Of a stretch of 64,000 nucleotides of DNA, positions 1-11,757 are shown in pieces; position 1 is the stretch's first letter; each line of letters starts with the position of its first letter. Location: the NCBI RefSeq assembly GCF_947623445.1, contig NC_135242.1:21638001-21702000 (forward strand), given 5' to 3'. Made by a program: the position numbers and the translations under genes. The notes beneath the pieces are model-generated. The model was not told where the DNA came from and searched no databases. It saw nothing but the letters and a program-made list of their open reading frames with translations. The DNA comes from Clavelina lepadiformis (taxonomy: Eukaryota > Chordata > Ascidiacea > Aplousobranchia > Clavelinidae).

Positions 1-3000
1 TATAACGGCGTAGCCCGGTGAAGAAGTGATTTTAGAAAAGCACAGAATCGGATAGTATCCAACGCGACTTTTTTGCTTGACTGTAACGTTCTGCCAAGAG
101 TCTGAGGCGTTGTAATTACCGCCACAGGAATAAGATGCTAAAGTAAGAATATAATATGCTGTCAAAATTTCAATCCAAAAATTTTATCATAATGGTCAAA
201 AGAATTTCTCATTTGTTACAAAAAGATCTGTAAGAACGGAAGACAATCCAACCTGGGTGATAACTTGCTCGAAACCCGTTCCCGCTTACAGTTGAGTCTG
301 AGTGATATTTTATCGTCAGACTTCCATGCTGGGACGTCACGGGTATCTCGCTTGCTTTTGCTATCGTGTAGTATCCAAGGCTCACAGAACCATCAAGTAT
401 CTGTTTAAAAATGTAGAAACTTTAGGTTTAATTGTCAAATTTACAATAGTTTTGAATAAAATTAATCATCAGACACCCACTTCCAATTGTTCGTAAGATA
501 CATTCATTTTTATTCTGTGAAGATACAAGGACACTTGTTGGTCTGCTTGGGCTGTTATTGTCCATTGACAATCCATTTCTTCACCAAACTTTTGAAGGAT
601 TGGTTCACGCGGGTATGCGTATGTTGGCGCGTGTATCATTAATACACGATCGTTTGCCATGTGTTGGTATTTGCATACTGCGCGTTGGAAATAAAATACA
701 ATAATGCAATGACAAAACGGAAAAAAATCAAAATTACAATTACCGAAATTAATTTTTGACGTAAACTTCTTTTTTTTAAATAATTATGTTGACAAGCAGT
801 TGTTTCTGATAATTCAACTTTCTATTCAAAGTGCAGAGGGCCATGGACGATTAAAAAATCTTGATTGTAGTCCCATAACAAAAACTACGTATACACTTTA
901 TCATTAAACTTACCATTATTGCGAGTAATTCGAAAACCTTTGCTCGCTCCACTCTCATCAGTGTGGTATCGGACAAAAATATCTCTTGTGGCGGAATCAA
1001 CTTCAAAAGTTCTTGTTACATTACCAGACAGTTCGGCAAGAATGGTTGAATTTTTTAGGTAAAGCTTAAATGATTCCAATTAACATAAAAAAATTTACAA
1101 TAAACTCACGGTAGCTTTAGCAATAAAAAGCTAGTATTATAATCACACTGCATTTAGCATTAAAACGCCACCCATTAATTGCAGGTCTAATTTTATCTCA
1201 CTCAGACATCTTTCACTTAGCATTAAAGCTACACTTAAACGTTTTTACTGAAATATGATTCCTCAAAATTACAAATTTGTGTTTCCTTACCGTAACAAAA
1301 TCACAACAACTTTCGGTATCGACTTCCACTTTTATTTTCAGTCCAAACTTATATTGAGCTTCGAGATGATATACACAGTCAAATTCATGATTTATCTGAC
1401 TTGGAAAACCAGGCGAGGTTATGACTGCTTTTCGGGTTCCAAAAGTTGGCAACCAATGCTTACAGTATTCTAGAAATAAAATAAATTTTCTGTGAGCTAA
1501 GAGGCGAATGAGAAATGTAGCTTACCATAAAAGCTTTTTTGCTTAACAAACTTTTTTAACGACGCTTTAACTTTGATTGGATTATATTCGAAATAGTTGT
1601 GCTCTTGTAGATGATCTAGCCTGATAAAGTGATAACATGCAACACTACATCTCATTTCTCACCATTTGAAAGACGGGGAAATATTTCATTATTGCAGTAA
1701 AACAAAGGCTGGTTTAGTGGCCCCATGTAGTTAAGGAAAGTCGGCAAACGTCGAAGCCAACTGGGAGGCTGGCAAATATTTCCTTTCGGAGTACAGCTTC
1801 CCGGAATTGAACTTGAAAACATGAACACAAATGCTAAGGCGACAACTTCTTTTTTCTGATATGATGAATAATAGTGATATCGTCCAATAAAAAGAAACCG
1901 TGAAATTCGAGAATAATCAAGTTGATACTAATAAGTTACATAATTATACAGAATATACAGTTAAAATGCATAAATTATTGCAGAGTACATATTATGATGT
2001 AAGATGATCGAAAACCGTGAAGTAACCCAAATATTTTAAAAATACTACAGTGCTTGTTGAAAGTTACATTTAATTTTAGTTGCATACTTCCTGGTATATA
2101 GCTATTGAGTAAATGACAGACGATTCTTATGTAAAAAGAAAGTCTAAGCGCGTTTTAGAACCTGTCACACATCCAGTGATCTTCCACGAAAGCAAGTATC
2201 GAATCAAAATCAATGCTTCTTTTGTCGTCACCATTTCTTTTACGTTGGCGCTGAATACATTTCTTGTATTTTTTGTCTAAAATCTTATTTTGCTGCAAAC
2301 ACGTCTTCCGAAAAAACATTTTACCATCCTTCACTATTAAACATCAAATTATTCAACATATTTACATGCTGAGTAGAAGTCAATCAAATAAATTAGGTTG
2401 AACATAAAACTTTTACTTGTTTTTTAAAACTTGAAAACTGAAATTTACGCAAAGCGTCACAAATAAATGATCCATTATTGCAATTTTATCCTTAGGCTAT
2501 CGAAATATGAACTTATTCGAATTTATAATTTATTTTGCTAATTAACGTCGATGATTTGAAAACCAATAACCTGTTTCTTGTTGCTGCTTTATTTTTTTCC
2601 GTCTACTTTGTTTCATGCATTTAAGTGTAATCTGTAACAGAGTTGAGTTTGGTCGAAGCAATTGTTTGACGCTTTCTTTCCAACAGGTGGGGGTGTTGCG
2701 CCCAGCTGCTTTACTGAGAGAAAAAATGAAAACTGAAGTTTCAACCAAAACGAATCTCCCCAGAAAAGTTTCAACAAATTTCTAAAAATAATTTATCATA
2801 TTAATACCTCCTCTACAATACAAATTTTTATTGTCAAGAAATTTTATTTTTAAACATACAGTGCATAGCTTATGCAAAATTTATTTTCAAATTTTACTCA
2901 CCCGCAGGTTTCGTCTTCAGTTTTCGTAAACCATTCCGTGTCAAGGACCACAAAATCGACGATCGATTCCCAAGATTTATACATCTTTCCCAACTAAATA

Positions 3001-4085
3001 CAATATATTTCCAGTGTTTTTTCTAGTACGGTGTTAAATATAAAGTTTCACTTTTTAGCGTGTAGTAATAGTCAGACAAGTTTAAATCTATTAACTTACT
3101 TTTTCAAAACAGTAATTGGTTTGATTTAGTTATAGCACAACATCATAATCTTTTAATGTAACCCACATATCTACAAACATGGTGGCCAAATAGTCAAGAA
3201 ATTTTGACTTCATTTAACAAATATAGCCAGATAGAGAAAAACGTAATGTACAGTGGACTTTATTGTTACAAACCAAGAATTCGAATGAAAATTGACTATT
3301 CTTTTCCATCTGTAATGTACTACAGTAGCCTATATCTCGCTTTGTAGCAAATAAAACTGACTACAATTAAATTAATAGCAAAAGGAACGAGCCAACGTAG
3401 AAAGCTGAAGTCCATGACTGAAAATAACACGCAAACAGTTTACACTGACTCGACAGTACAACCAGTGCCCGAGCCTTCCAATGATTTAGAACAAGCCGTT
3501 ATTTTTTAAAAGCAAACTCGTTTAGTTTACCTAGTTTAGTTTTAGGCGTAATACTTTGCTAATTTACATAATACAAATTTAGCAAATTTTCTTCAAATAT
3601 GGTTGAAAAAGTTTACCTTGCTGCTCGAAAAACAGTTAACCAATTTTGGCCTTAACTTGCGAGTCCGGTAAGATATGTCCTTTCTTCTATTGCTCACATA
3701 TTGCTGAAAACGGCAAGCTGCAAACGAATGTTGTACCATAGCATATAGTTTAACATAAGTAGATTGAACCTGCAACCTATCAGCAAAGCGCTGTAGCGTC
3801 TGTTAATAACTTTTGCTATAAAGTATTTTGAACATCAGAACAGATACTTATTTCATCAAAACCGGCGATTGTGCTGATTTTTTGAAAAGGGTGATCGAAA
3901 ATGTTGTTTATTATAGCTTTACAACAATGTTTGTGGCGTTGTTTCAAAATTGTGGTGTAACTGTAAATATGCATTAACTAGAACCATACATATAGAAGAT
4001 TGCCAAGATAAGAAAACCGATAAAAAGACTTACCATGGCAAGTTGAAAGAATAAGCAATAGCACAATTGCAGCAAAAACCTTCAT
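1..4085 (-). CDS. CUB-cluster gene A: secreted multi-CUB protein with 11-Cys N-terminal module (3' end outside window)
   Basis: Exons, in gene order: 4085-4034, 3717-3617, 2993-2902, 2713-2571, 2333-2162, 1811-1663, 1469-1291, 1064-914, 677-481, 400-253 and 137-1 (incomplete). All junctions have GT/AG sites and matching phases. The start is the ATG at 4085, which opens a hydrophobic signal peptide (MKVFAAIVLLLILSTCHG). Residues ~19-236 form an unrecognised module with eleven cysteines shared with genes B and C; motifs include YKSWESIVDFVVLD, TCWKE, FVEDHWMCD and SIPGSCTPK. CUB1 (exons 7-8) keeps the adjacent cysteines of ESCCDF. CUB2 (exons 9-10) has lost them, with VSYEQLE in their place. 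CUB3 starts in exon 11 and runs off the window. A secreted, extracellular binding protein is likely from the family; no ligand can be named. The gene is divergent from gene B. Confidence 0.85.
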
Positions 4086-5265
4086 ATTGAACTTTCCCTC
4101 AGTAGTCGACTTGACTTCTGAAACAAATTTGAGTAATAAACAAACACAACCAACAAGTGGTAATATTCATGGTTAGCAATATTATAATATCACTTATGCT
4201 TCTGTATAACCTACCCTTTACATGTTACCAGCGTCGGCCTTTTTATTGGCTTCAAAGAAACGCACTTAAATTATAACCAAGCTTTCAACAAATAATTTTC
4301 GTGGCTTATATGGGTATTTTCCACATTGCAAAGTGGAACCAATTAAAAAGCTGTTGATGATGGCGATTTCTATTGGATTGGTAATCTTCGAGCCAAAATG
4401 ACCGAAATTTCCCAAGTGTCAAAAACAGTCGAACGGAAGTATCAACAGGGTGAGAAATCAATTTATTTGCTATAAATTGTCCTACTTTATTTATCGAATC
4501 ATTATTGCAAGAACTGAATTGCTGCCAACACAATGAATTATTTCCGCAATCGCTGTATACAACTCTCTATTCAAATTTGCAGGAATTCTATGCATCACCA
4601 GATCATTTACAAAGCTTGCATAAGAAATAGCCTACTTACTAGAGACTGTACTGTACTGCACTGTAAAACGTAACAATATTGACAACAATAATTTTCTCAA
4701 GAACTGGTTAAAAATGACAGCTTTTTTTGCATCCAAAAATTTTTGCGCCCTATAGTCTTAATTTAGCTGGCTTAATATCTGAAGCAAGTATTCGTACAAC
4801 CATGTCTGAATTTCTCGTAATTGCCCTGCAAAACTGTCAACCATGAACAATTTGTCGATTATGATTTCAATAATAATTTCTCTTCTTCCCTCCCTTTCGT
4901 TTGCTCATCATACAGCACAGATCTCAAAACCCACGAAGCGTGTAGTGACAGGGATAGGCGTTAAGCAATCAGATCAAACATAAGTTAGAAATCTGGAATT
5001 AACGTTAGCGAAAATTGCCTCAGAGTTGTACCCAAATTCAATGAGGTGATCAGTAAACGTTCCATAATCCATCGGATTGCTGTGTATTGTTCATTACGAC
5101 AGAGTGTTTTGAAGTAAGACTATAGGGAAGAAGTCTTACTGGTTATTTTACAGTGGCATTCGGTAGAAGTGCATTGATTATAGAAAAGTGTATGCATGTA
5201 CATGTGCTGCGAAATAATAGAGCTCATAACACTTTACACTTGCACTAAGTTGAGGGCTTTCGAAG
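4086..5265. promoter_or_regulatory. Shared spacer between divergent genes A and B
   Basis: This 1.18 kb lies between the start codons of two head-to-head paralogs, so it must hold the 5' UTRs and promoters of both. I see no convincing TATA box, repeat or ORF in it. A bidirectional promoter is an inference from layout alone. Confidence 0.5.
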
Positions 5266-8200
5266 ATGAAGGTTCTTGTCATTACCTTGCTTGCTTTAGC
5301 CTGTCTATCCGCAGTTGAAGGTAGTGTGTAGTATTTTTTTACCTTAGACAGGTTAATAGAAGATACCCTTTTTCTGGAAAAGGTGTTTAATCATATAGAT
5401 AATGTAAAAAAAATCTCTAAGAATACGGTGCCATTAATTTAAAAAAGACAGCATGACGTATAACCTGTTAATACCTTATTAATTAGGTTGCCGATTCCAG
5501 GAAGAATTGCAATCGAGACGACAACGAACGAAAACACAGAAAACGAGGTGGCTGAGACCTTACTTCGCTAAATGTCTTTCAAAGAAGGTAACTAACAAAG
5601 GCCAAGCTTTAATGTTTTTGCGATAAACAACCCTAAAAATGATTATAGAGACGTGCTTGATAGATAGCATAAATCTAGAGACATAACATGGCATTAAATA
5701 AGTTTCAATTTGAAAACCATTTATGCATTGTAACAAGTCTACGTGTACAGGCGGGTAGAATGTACAAGTCGTGGGAATCAATCGTTGATTTTGTGGTCTT
5801 GGATAGCTACTGGTTTCATTCCACAGAAGCAGATTTTTGCAGGTACAAGTTCAGTTATTCGTGAATATTTAGATATCGTTGTTAACAGTGCAGGCTTTAG
5901 ATCAATACGAGCGATGCGACCACGGGCCACGCGATGCTTAGCGCGCTTGCTAAGGCCCTGGTTGCTGAGCTTGATTTCCAACAAAAAACATACGCTGAAG
6001 AATTTTAAGGCCACATACAGGACATACAATTTGTGAAATGCAAGCTTTCTTTTAATTTTGATTTTGCCTTTTGCACATTTAGTCCATCTTATGGTAATGA
6101 CCATGCGTGTTGTTGGAAAATGAACATTGAGCGTATCTTCCGACCAGAGTCAACGATAAAACCATTAACTATCGAATGTATTGATGAATACGCATCACAC
6201 ATACAGCAGCCAACTGGTAAGCTAAATAAAATGTACCTAATTCAAAAATAGCCAGCACGTTTTATCAAAACGTTAAAACAACTTTTAACCAACTTGCTTA
6301 AACATCTTTCTCTTGCAGGCGGAAATGCCGTCGGTCCTGTCACTGAAATAAGTTGTCTTCATAGAAATACAACACTCAGGCGCCAGTATGAAGATTGCTT
6401 CACACTTTCATTGCAAGAAGAGAAAGACAGGCAGCAGTTTGAAGTAGAATCTGTAGTTGCTTTTGTGGAAGATCACTGGGCATGTGACAGGTGGGTGAAC
6501 AACCTTGTCACATTGAACTCAATTTTGTTCAAAATGAAACAGATGTTTGCAAGTTTTCGAAACAAGTTCACTTCCTTATAGATCGGTTCCTGGAAGTTGT
6601 TCTCCAAAGTTTAACTTCACGTGTCACCCCGCTTCCTGGCTTCGAAGAATGACGACCTTTACCGAGCCCAACACTCCTCTTCGTCGTATTTTGATGGATT
6701 GTAACGCAAAGGTATTCCCGGGCGCGTCTGCAGGTAAGCGACATTGGAATAGATTAGAACTTAACTATAAGAACACGCTGCAACTAAAAAAGCTTTAGAT
6801 AATAAGTCATAATAATAAAAATAATTATATTAATTACTAATATATATTATAATAATTAATAATCATTCGATTAGTTTGTATGCTTTCAAACTGCTTTGAA
6901 ATTGGCTTCAAAATTTTTAATTTATATGACGACAGATCGTTCATTATGCAAATCACGACTTTAAATCGGCCGTTTTCTGGGTGCCGTTTTCGTTTGAAAA
7001 CACCGTTCTTTTTCTACATATTTTGACGTAAACTTTTCGACGTGTTCTAAAGAGGAGTGCTGGCACGTGCTTAAAGCCAATGGAACACAAACTCATGTAA
7101 TGACATCACAAGGTTATCCTAAGCAACTTCATGACGTTGATTGCTCCTACGAATTTCAAGCCCAGCTTGGCTTTACATTGGAGATCACTGTTGAAGTGGA
7201 CATCGAAGAATGTTGTGATTTTCTTGAGGTATGGCATTAGAGATTACTGATGCTCCTTCAAAATATATTCACGGATTGTTCAGAAAAAAAAATGCCCATT
7301 CATGCATAAATCACACATAACACACACTCTTTTCTGAAACTTCGCGTAAGGGTGTTTAACATGCACTTCTGTGCTTATGACAGGTTACTAGCGAAAACGA
7401 TAAACTTATTGCAAAACTTTCGGGCAATGTGAAAAGAACGTTCAGGAGTTACCCCGGTGAAAGCTTCATCTACATGGAATATCATACTGATGAGAACATC
7501 GGAGGTAAAGGATTCCGAGCAAGCTGGAGAAATGGTGAGGATGTTTATTCAACTCAGTGTGCAGGAAATTTTACTACTGCTGCTGTCAGTTTAAGAATGA
7601 AAGCAAGAATAGTATAATATGTTCATAATATACGGTTTTATATTGTTTAACAGTTTGCGAGTATAAACGTGTGGCTTCTGCACGCCATTACAGTCCAAAG
7701 TTGTATCCGCCTTTCTACGGGTACGCATCTCAAGACACACTGCCAACGTTCGACAAAGAACTGGAATGCACATGGGTTGTAACTGCACCACCTGGGGAAC
7801 AAGTGCTTCTTGTGTTTGAAGAGATTTACATGAATACATGCTGCGACAAGCTAACAGTAAGAATGGATGTTGCTTTGTCGTGACAATGCGTGTGATGTCT
7901 TCATTTCATTTCCAGATACACGACGGACTCATCGACCTGGGTAGTTTTGCATTGACAAACGCAAGAGGAGTTCCCATACGGTCTCAGCACGGGATGCTGA
8001 CATTGCGGTACCAAACCAATTCTACCGTTTACGGAAACGGGTTTCTAGCAAACTATGGAACAGGTTTGAACAAGATCTGGTTCTCTATACTCAAAACAGT
8101 ATAGCTGTGTATAAATCGATTGGCTCGGAAAAATTTTCTGTTTGTTGTACATCTAAAATACACTTCGCATTCATAACCCGCTCGTGTTTTTCCTGCAAAC

Positions 8201-11025
8201 TGACTTAAAAATTAACTTATTTCGAAACACCTGTTTTTAGCAACACGACGAGCCCCATGTGGGAATGCACGCAATGCATCTGACGCATGGCAGCATTTTT
8301 CGACGTGTAAACTCACGAAGAAAGGTAACAAAGCTTTACGGTGTTTCTGGCAAATAACTGCAAGTGAAGGCTACGCGGTAGTAGTCAACATATCGTCCAT
8401 TGTCACGGCAAAACCATCTGTCCACCGACAAAAAGTGCAGGTAAAATTAAGATTATCTATAAGTAGTTACCGTACGTTAGATTTTCGGTTTCTAAGTGTT
8501 AAAACTTTAAGGCCAGCATTACTCATGCTACGATGTTACTTAACTTTGTCTGCAAACAAAATCTATGCTTTTTTCTTATGTTTATATGGAAATAATTATG
8601 TAATAAATTTTTGCGATTTCGGTGGACTTGCTTTAGATCAATTTGTTAAATTCTGAAAGAGGTTCTTGTGTAAACTTCTTGCAAACTGATTGCTAATTTT
8701 AACCAGGTCTTTGATGGTTTATCCGCCCTACAAAGCTTTTTTAACGAAAGTCACATGTACGTGTCCAGCAAAAGCAATCTAGCCATTCAACTTTTATCCC
8801 ATGAGTGGCGAACATTTGGATTAAGAGCCTCATACAGACAACGTGTGTGGTATCAGATTGACGCGGCAATAACATATAATAAATACGTCACCAAATATCT
8901 GACGTTGCCGTCAACGTCGATGAACTTTCATCTTTTTCAGTTCCTTGCAACGTCACTTACAATCTCACCGGTTCCGCTTCGATGAAGCTTGCCTCGCCTG
9001 ACTACGAAGGTTTTCCTTTCAATATTTACCAACGATGCACTTACACTTTGCACGCCCAACCTGGCAAGAAGATACGAATGACTTTGAAAACGTTTACTAA
9101 AACAGGATTTGTGAATGTGAAGAAATTATAAACAAATTTCATGATATAATCCTTGCATTTTACTAATTGTTGCAGATATTTGGAGTAATGGAGATATACC
9201 TTTATTAGAATAATTTCTAGTACACCCGCAATACGAAATATATTTACAGTGATCTCTCTCCAATCAATCCGACTTTTGCTTCTTTTGTTAGATTAAAAGT
9301 GGTCACGTCAACTTTGGCCGCGTCACTGGTCTCCAGAAAAGCATACACTTGACTTCGAGCGGAAGCACGTTGCAACTGCATTACACTGCAGCCAGGGCAA
9401 AGACTGCAAAAACAAGAGGATTTTTCGCTACATACCGACAATGTAAGAATTTTACTTAAAACAAGTATTTTTAAGCCGCTGACCGCTTTGAACCCCGTGT
9501 ATTCTGCAGTCACGCCAAAGTGTGGGACAGTATTGATTGCCAATTCTTCTTCTCAAGTTTTCTTATCTCCTGGTTATCCGAACATGGAAAACACCAACTG
9601 TGAATGGATAATCACCGCAGCCACTAAGATGAATGTGATGCTTAATCTTGTTGATTTCGAAATGGATACGACCAGCGCCTTATTTGTATGATATTTTTAT
9701 TTAAATTGCCTGTACATTTTATACGCTTACATAATGTTAAAAAAACTCAGTTTGATTATTAAAAAGACAGTCAGCTAATTCAGATATTCTAGTTATGAGG
9801 ATTTGAAGTAAAGTGTGTAACGTTGGACCTTAAACTTGTGAGTTGTTACTAACACACCATCAAAACATTACAGGTTTTTGATCAGATGCTCAGTTTGGGA
9901 AAATACACTGGGTCAGGAAGTAACGTAACACTCGTATCATCAGCAGACGTTTTGAGATTACGATTTAGAAATAAAGGTTCTGCACGTGGTCACAGAAGTT
10001 TTCTCGCAACGTTCAACGAAGGTTGGATATTTTATAGCACATGCCGAAACGATCTAACGTCAATGAAACGGTTAACTAAATTTTGATATTGTTATAAGTT
10101 GCCAACGCTGGATGGAACGCTCGCCTAGTGCCTGGGAACATGAGCGGGTGGTCTTATATGCGCTGCTCATCGAAACATTGTAGCGGTGAACAAGACAACT
10201 TTTGGAATTTTCAGGCGGGAAAATATTACAAACACGTTGAGCTAATTGTCACACAAGCAAGCTTACAAACTTCAGATAGCTTCTTGCAGGTAAAATGCGT
10301 TTGGAAATAAAGGTAACATCCTAAGGTTTATTAAGACTCGCTAAATTTGGTAACGTAAATATTTTTGACGATTCGAGATTATGGATGATACCAAAATTGT
10401 GGCAAAATTAAACGGAAATCATAGTTTTCCACAAACAATCAAGTCTTCCACTTCCGTTCTTCGTGTGTACTTTCATTCGATTTTTGGTTTTCCAAACAAC
10501 ACCTTCACAGCAGAAGTGAAAACGAGTAAGTGATATTGTTTACGTGACTTTTGATCGATTTTTACACACTACTAGTTTTCATCAAGTTTACTTTATTTTT
10601 TAGTTTGTGTAGAAGACTACGCGGTCGGACCAAGCACGCAGCTAATCTACTTTCCCGACATAAACTCAAATAAGTTAATTGTCGACTGCAAGTATAATTT
10701 TATCACAGAAACCGGATCTAGAATTGAACTGACAGTAACGGATAAAACAAAAATAAGGAACGACATCGTGAAAGTAAAAAGTTAAACTTTAAATTCGATT
10801 AATTTGAGTTAATTCCGTTGACACCACTTTGTTGATTTTACGTAGATCTTAGAAGGCAATGAGACGTTGTATAGTCTGGAAGGATACTACCAACACAGTC
10901 TCTCTGACCAAACAAGCTACTACAACGCAACAGTACGGTCGACCCGAAACAAACTGACATTGCATCGATTGACTTTTATCCGTTCACCTTCTGAAGGCTT
11001 TGTAGCTCAGTACAAAAATGTTTAA
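5266..11025 (+). CDS. CUB-cluster gene B: secreted protein, 11-Cys N-terminal module plus seven CUB modules (1019 aa)
   Basis: Twenty exons: 5266-5320, 5487-5587, 5751-5842, 6083-6216, 6319-6490, 6582-6733, 7053-7228, 7384-7534, 7654-7856, 7916-8063, 8241-8440, 8707-8842, 8941-9116, 9292-9442, 9510-9685, 9874-10021, 10099-10289, 10378-10525, 10604-10773, 10846-11025. They join in one frame of 1020 codons. The signal peptide is residues 1-18 (MKVLVITLLALACLSAVEG). The N-terminal Cys module spans ~19-235; its second exon holds a dibasic stretch (SRRQR) that could be a processing site. CUB boundaries fall near 236, 345, 462, 574, 683, 791 and 904. Each CUB is two exons split by a phase 0 intron and bounded by phase 1 introns. 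CUB1 (EECCDFLE) and CUB2 (TCCDKLT) keep adjacent cysteines; CUB3-7 are strongly diverged. No transmembrane segment or GPI signal is obvious, so the protein is probably secreted. Confidence 0.88.
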
Positions 11026-11757
11026 AATTTGAATCTTGTGATTTTGTTGGGCGAGCAACAACGAACTAGAACCACGTTTCAGATTATAAGCGATATGAAA
11101 TAACCTACTAATGGAAAACTTTTCGGAACTTGCAGAAGAGTATGTATGCGCAAGCAGATGAAACAACATAAGTTTGCAATAATATAGACCAATGACTTGT
11201 TGGACATGTGATTAAAAATCAATGTGTACTTGTTTTTGTTTGCCTTGTTATTATTTGCTTTAGCATCACTTGAATACAGCAGTTGTATTCATTTTTATAC
11301 AGAGACTGTGTTTAAGTATAGGCCTACAGCAGAGACGTTACACATCACTGTGTAAAAGATTAATTGATATTTTGCCCATCACTGGTATGAAAGTTGTTAT
11401 TACAGGCTAATTCTATTGATGCGTTTTAGGTTATAGCAAACTAGTCGTGAGCCAAAACTGCATTTTGCCACGAAAGTTTAAAGGTTGAAACGATCGTTTC
11501 AACTTACCACATATGATGTAAGCGTATTTTAGGAAGCAATAGGCGGGTGAACAAGAAGTGTTGCAACTTACTTTAAAAACGTTTCCGGATTTTTGGAAAC
11601 TCCCTACTATTACAAAAGTTTGCAAATGAAAACCAATTGCATTGCCTATAACAATAAAGCAAAAAGTGCGTGGTGAAGCTTTGACGGTATACTTTATAGC
11701 AAATGCTCTTCAAATCAGTTGTTTGGAAAATTTCTAAATAAAAAAGATCCATTGAAA
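11026..11757. other. Spacer between genes B and C
   Basis: This stretch of about 730 bp follows the stop codon of gene B and precedes the start of gene C. It is AT-rich, and I see no exon, repeat or RNA gene in it. It presumably holds the 3' UTR of B and the promoter of C. Confidence 0.4.

Noticed and set aside
5743-6104. Overlapping ORFs on both strands (97 and 108 aa)
   Set aside because: They overlap exons 3 and 4 of gene B in the wrong frame; the right frame gives the conserved MYKSWESIVDFVV motif found in A and C.
9241-9291. Acceptor at about 9250 as the start of gene B exon 14
   Set aside because: Phase 0 entry there hits TGA at once; the acceptor at 9291 gives a proper CUB second half.
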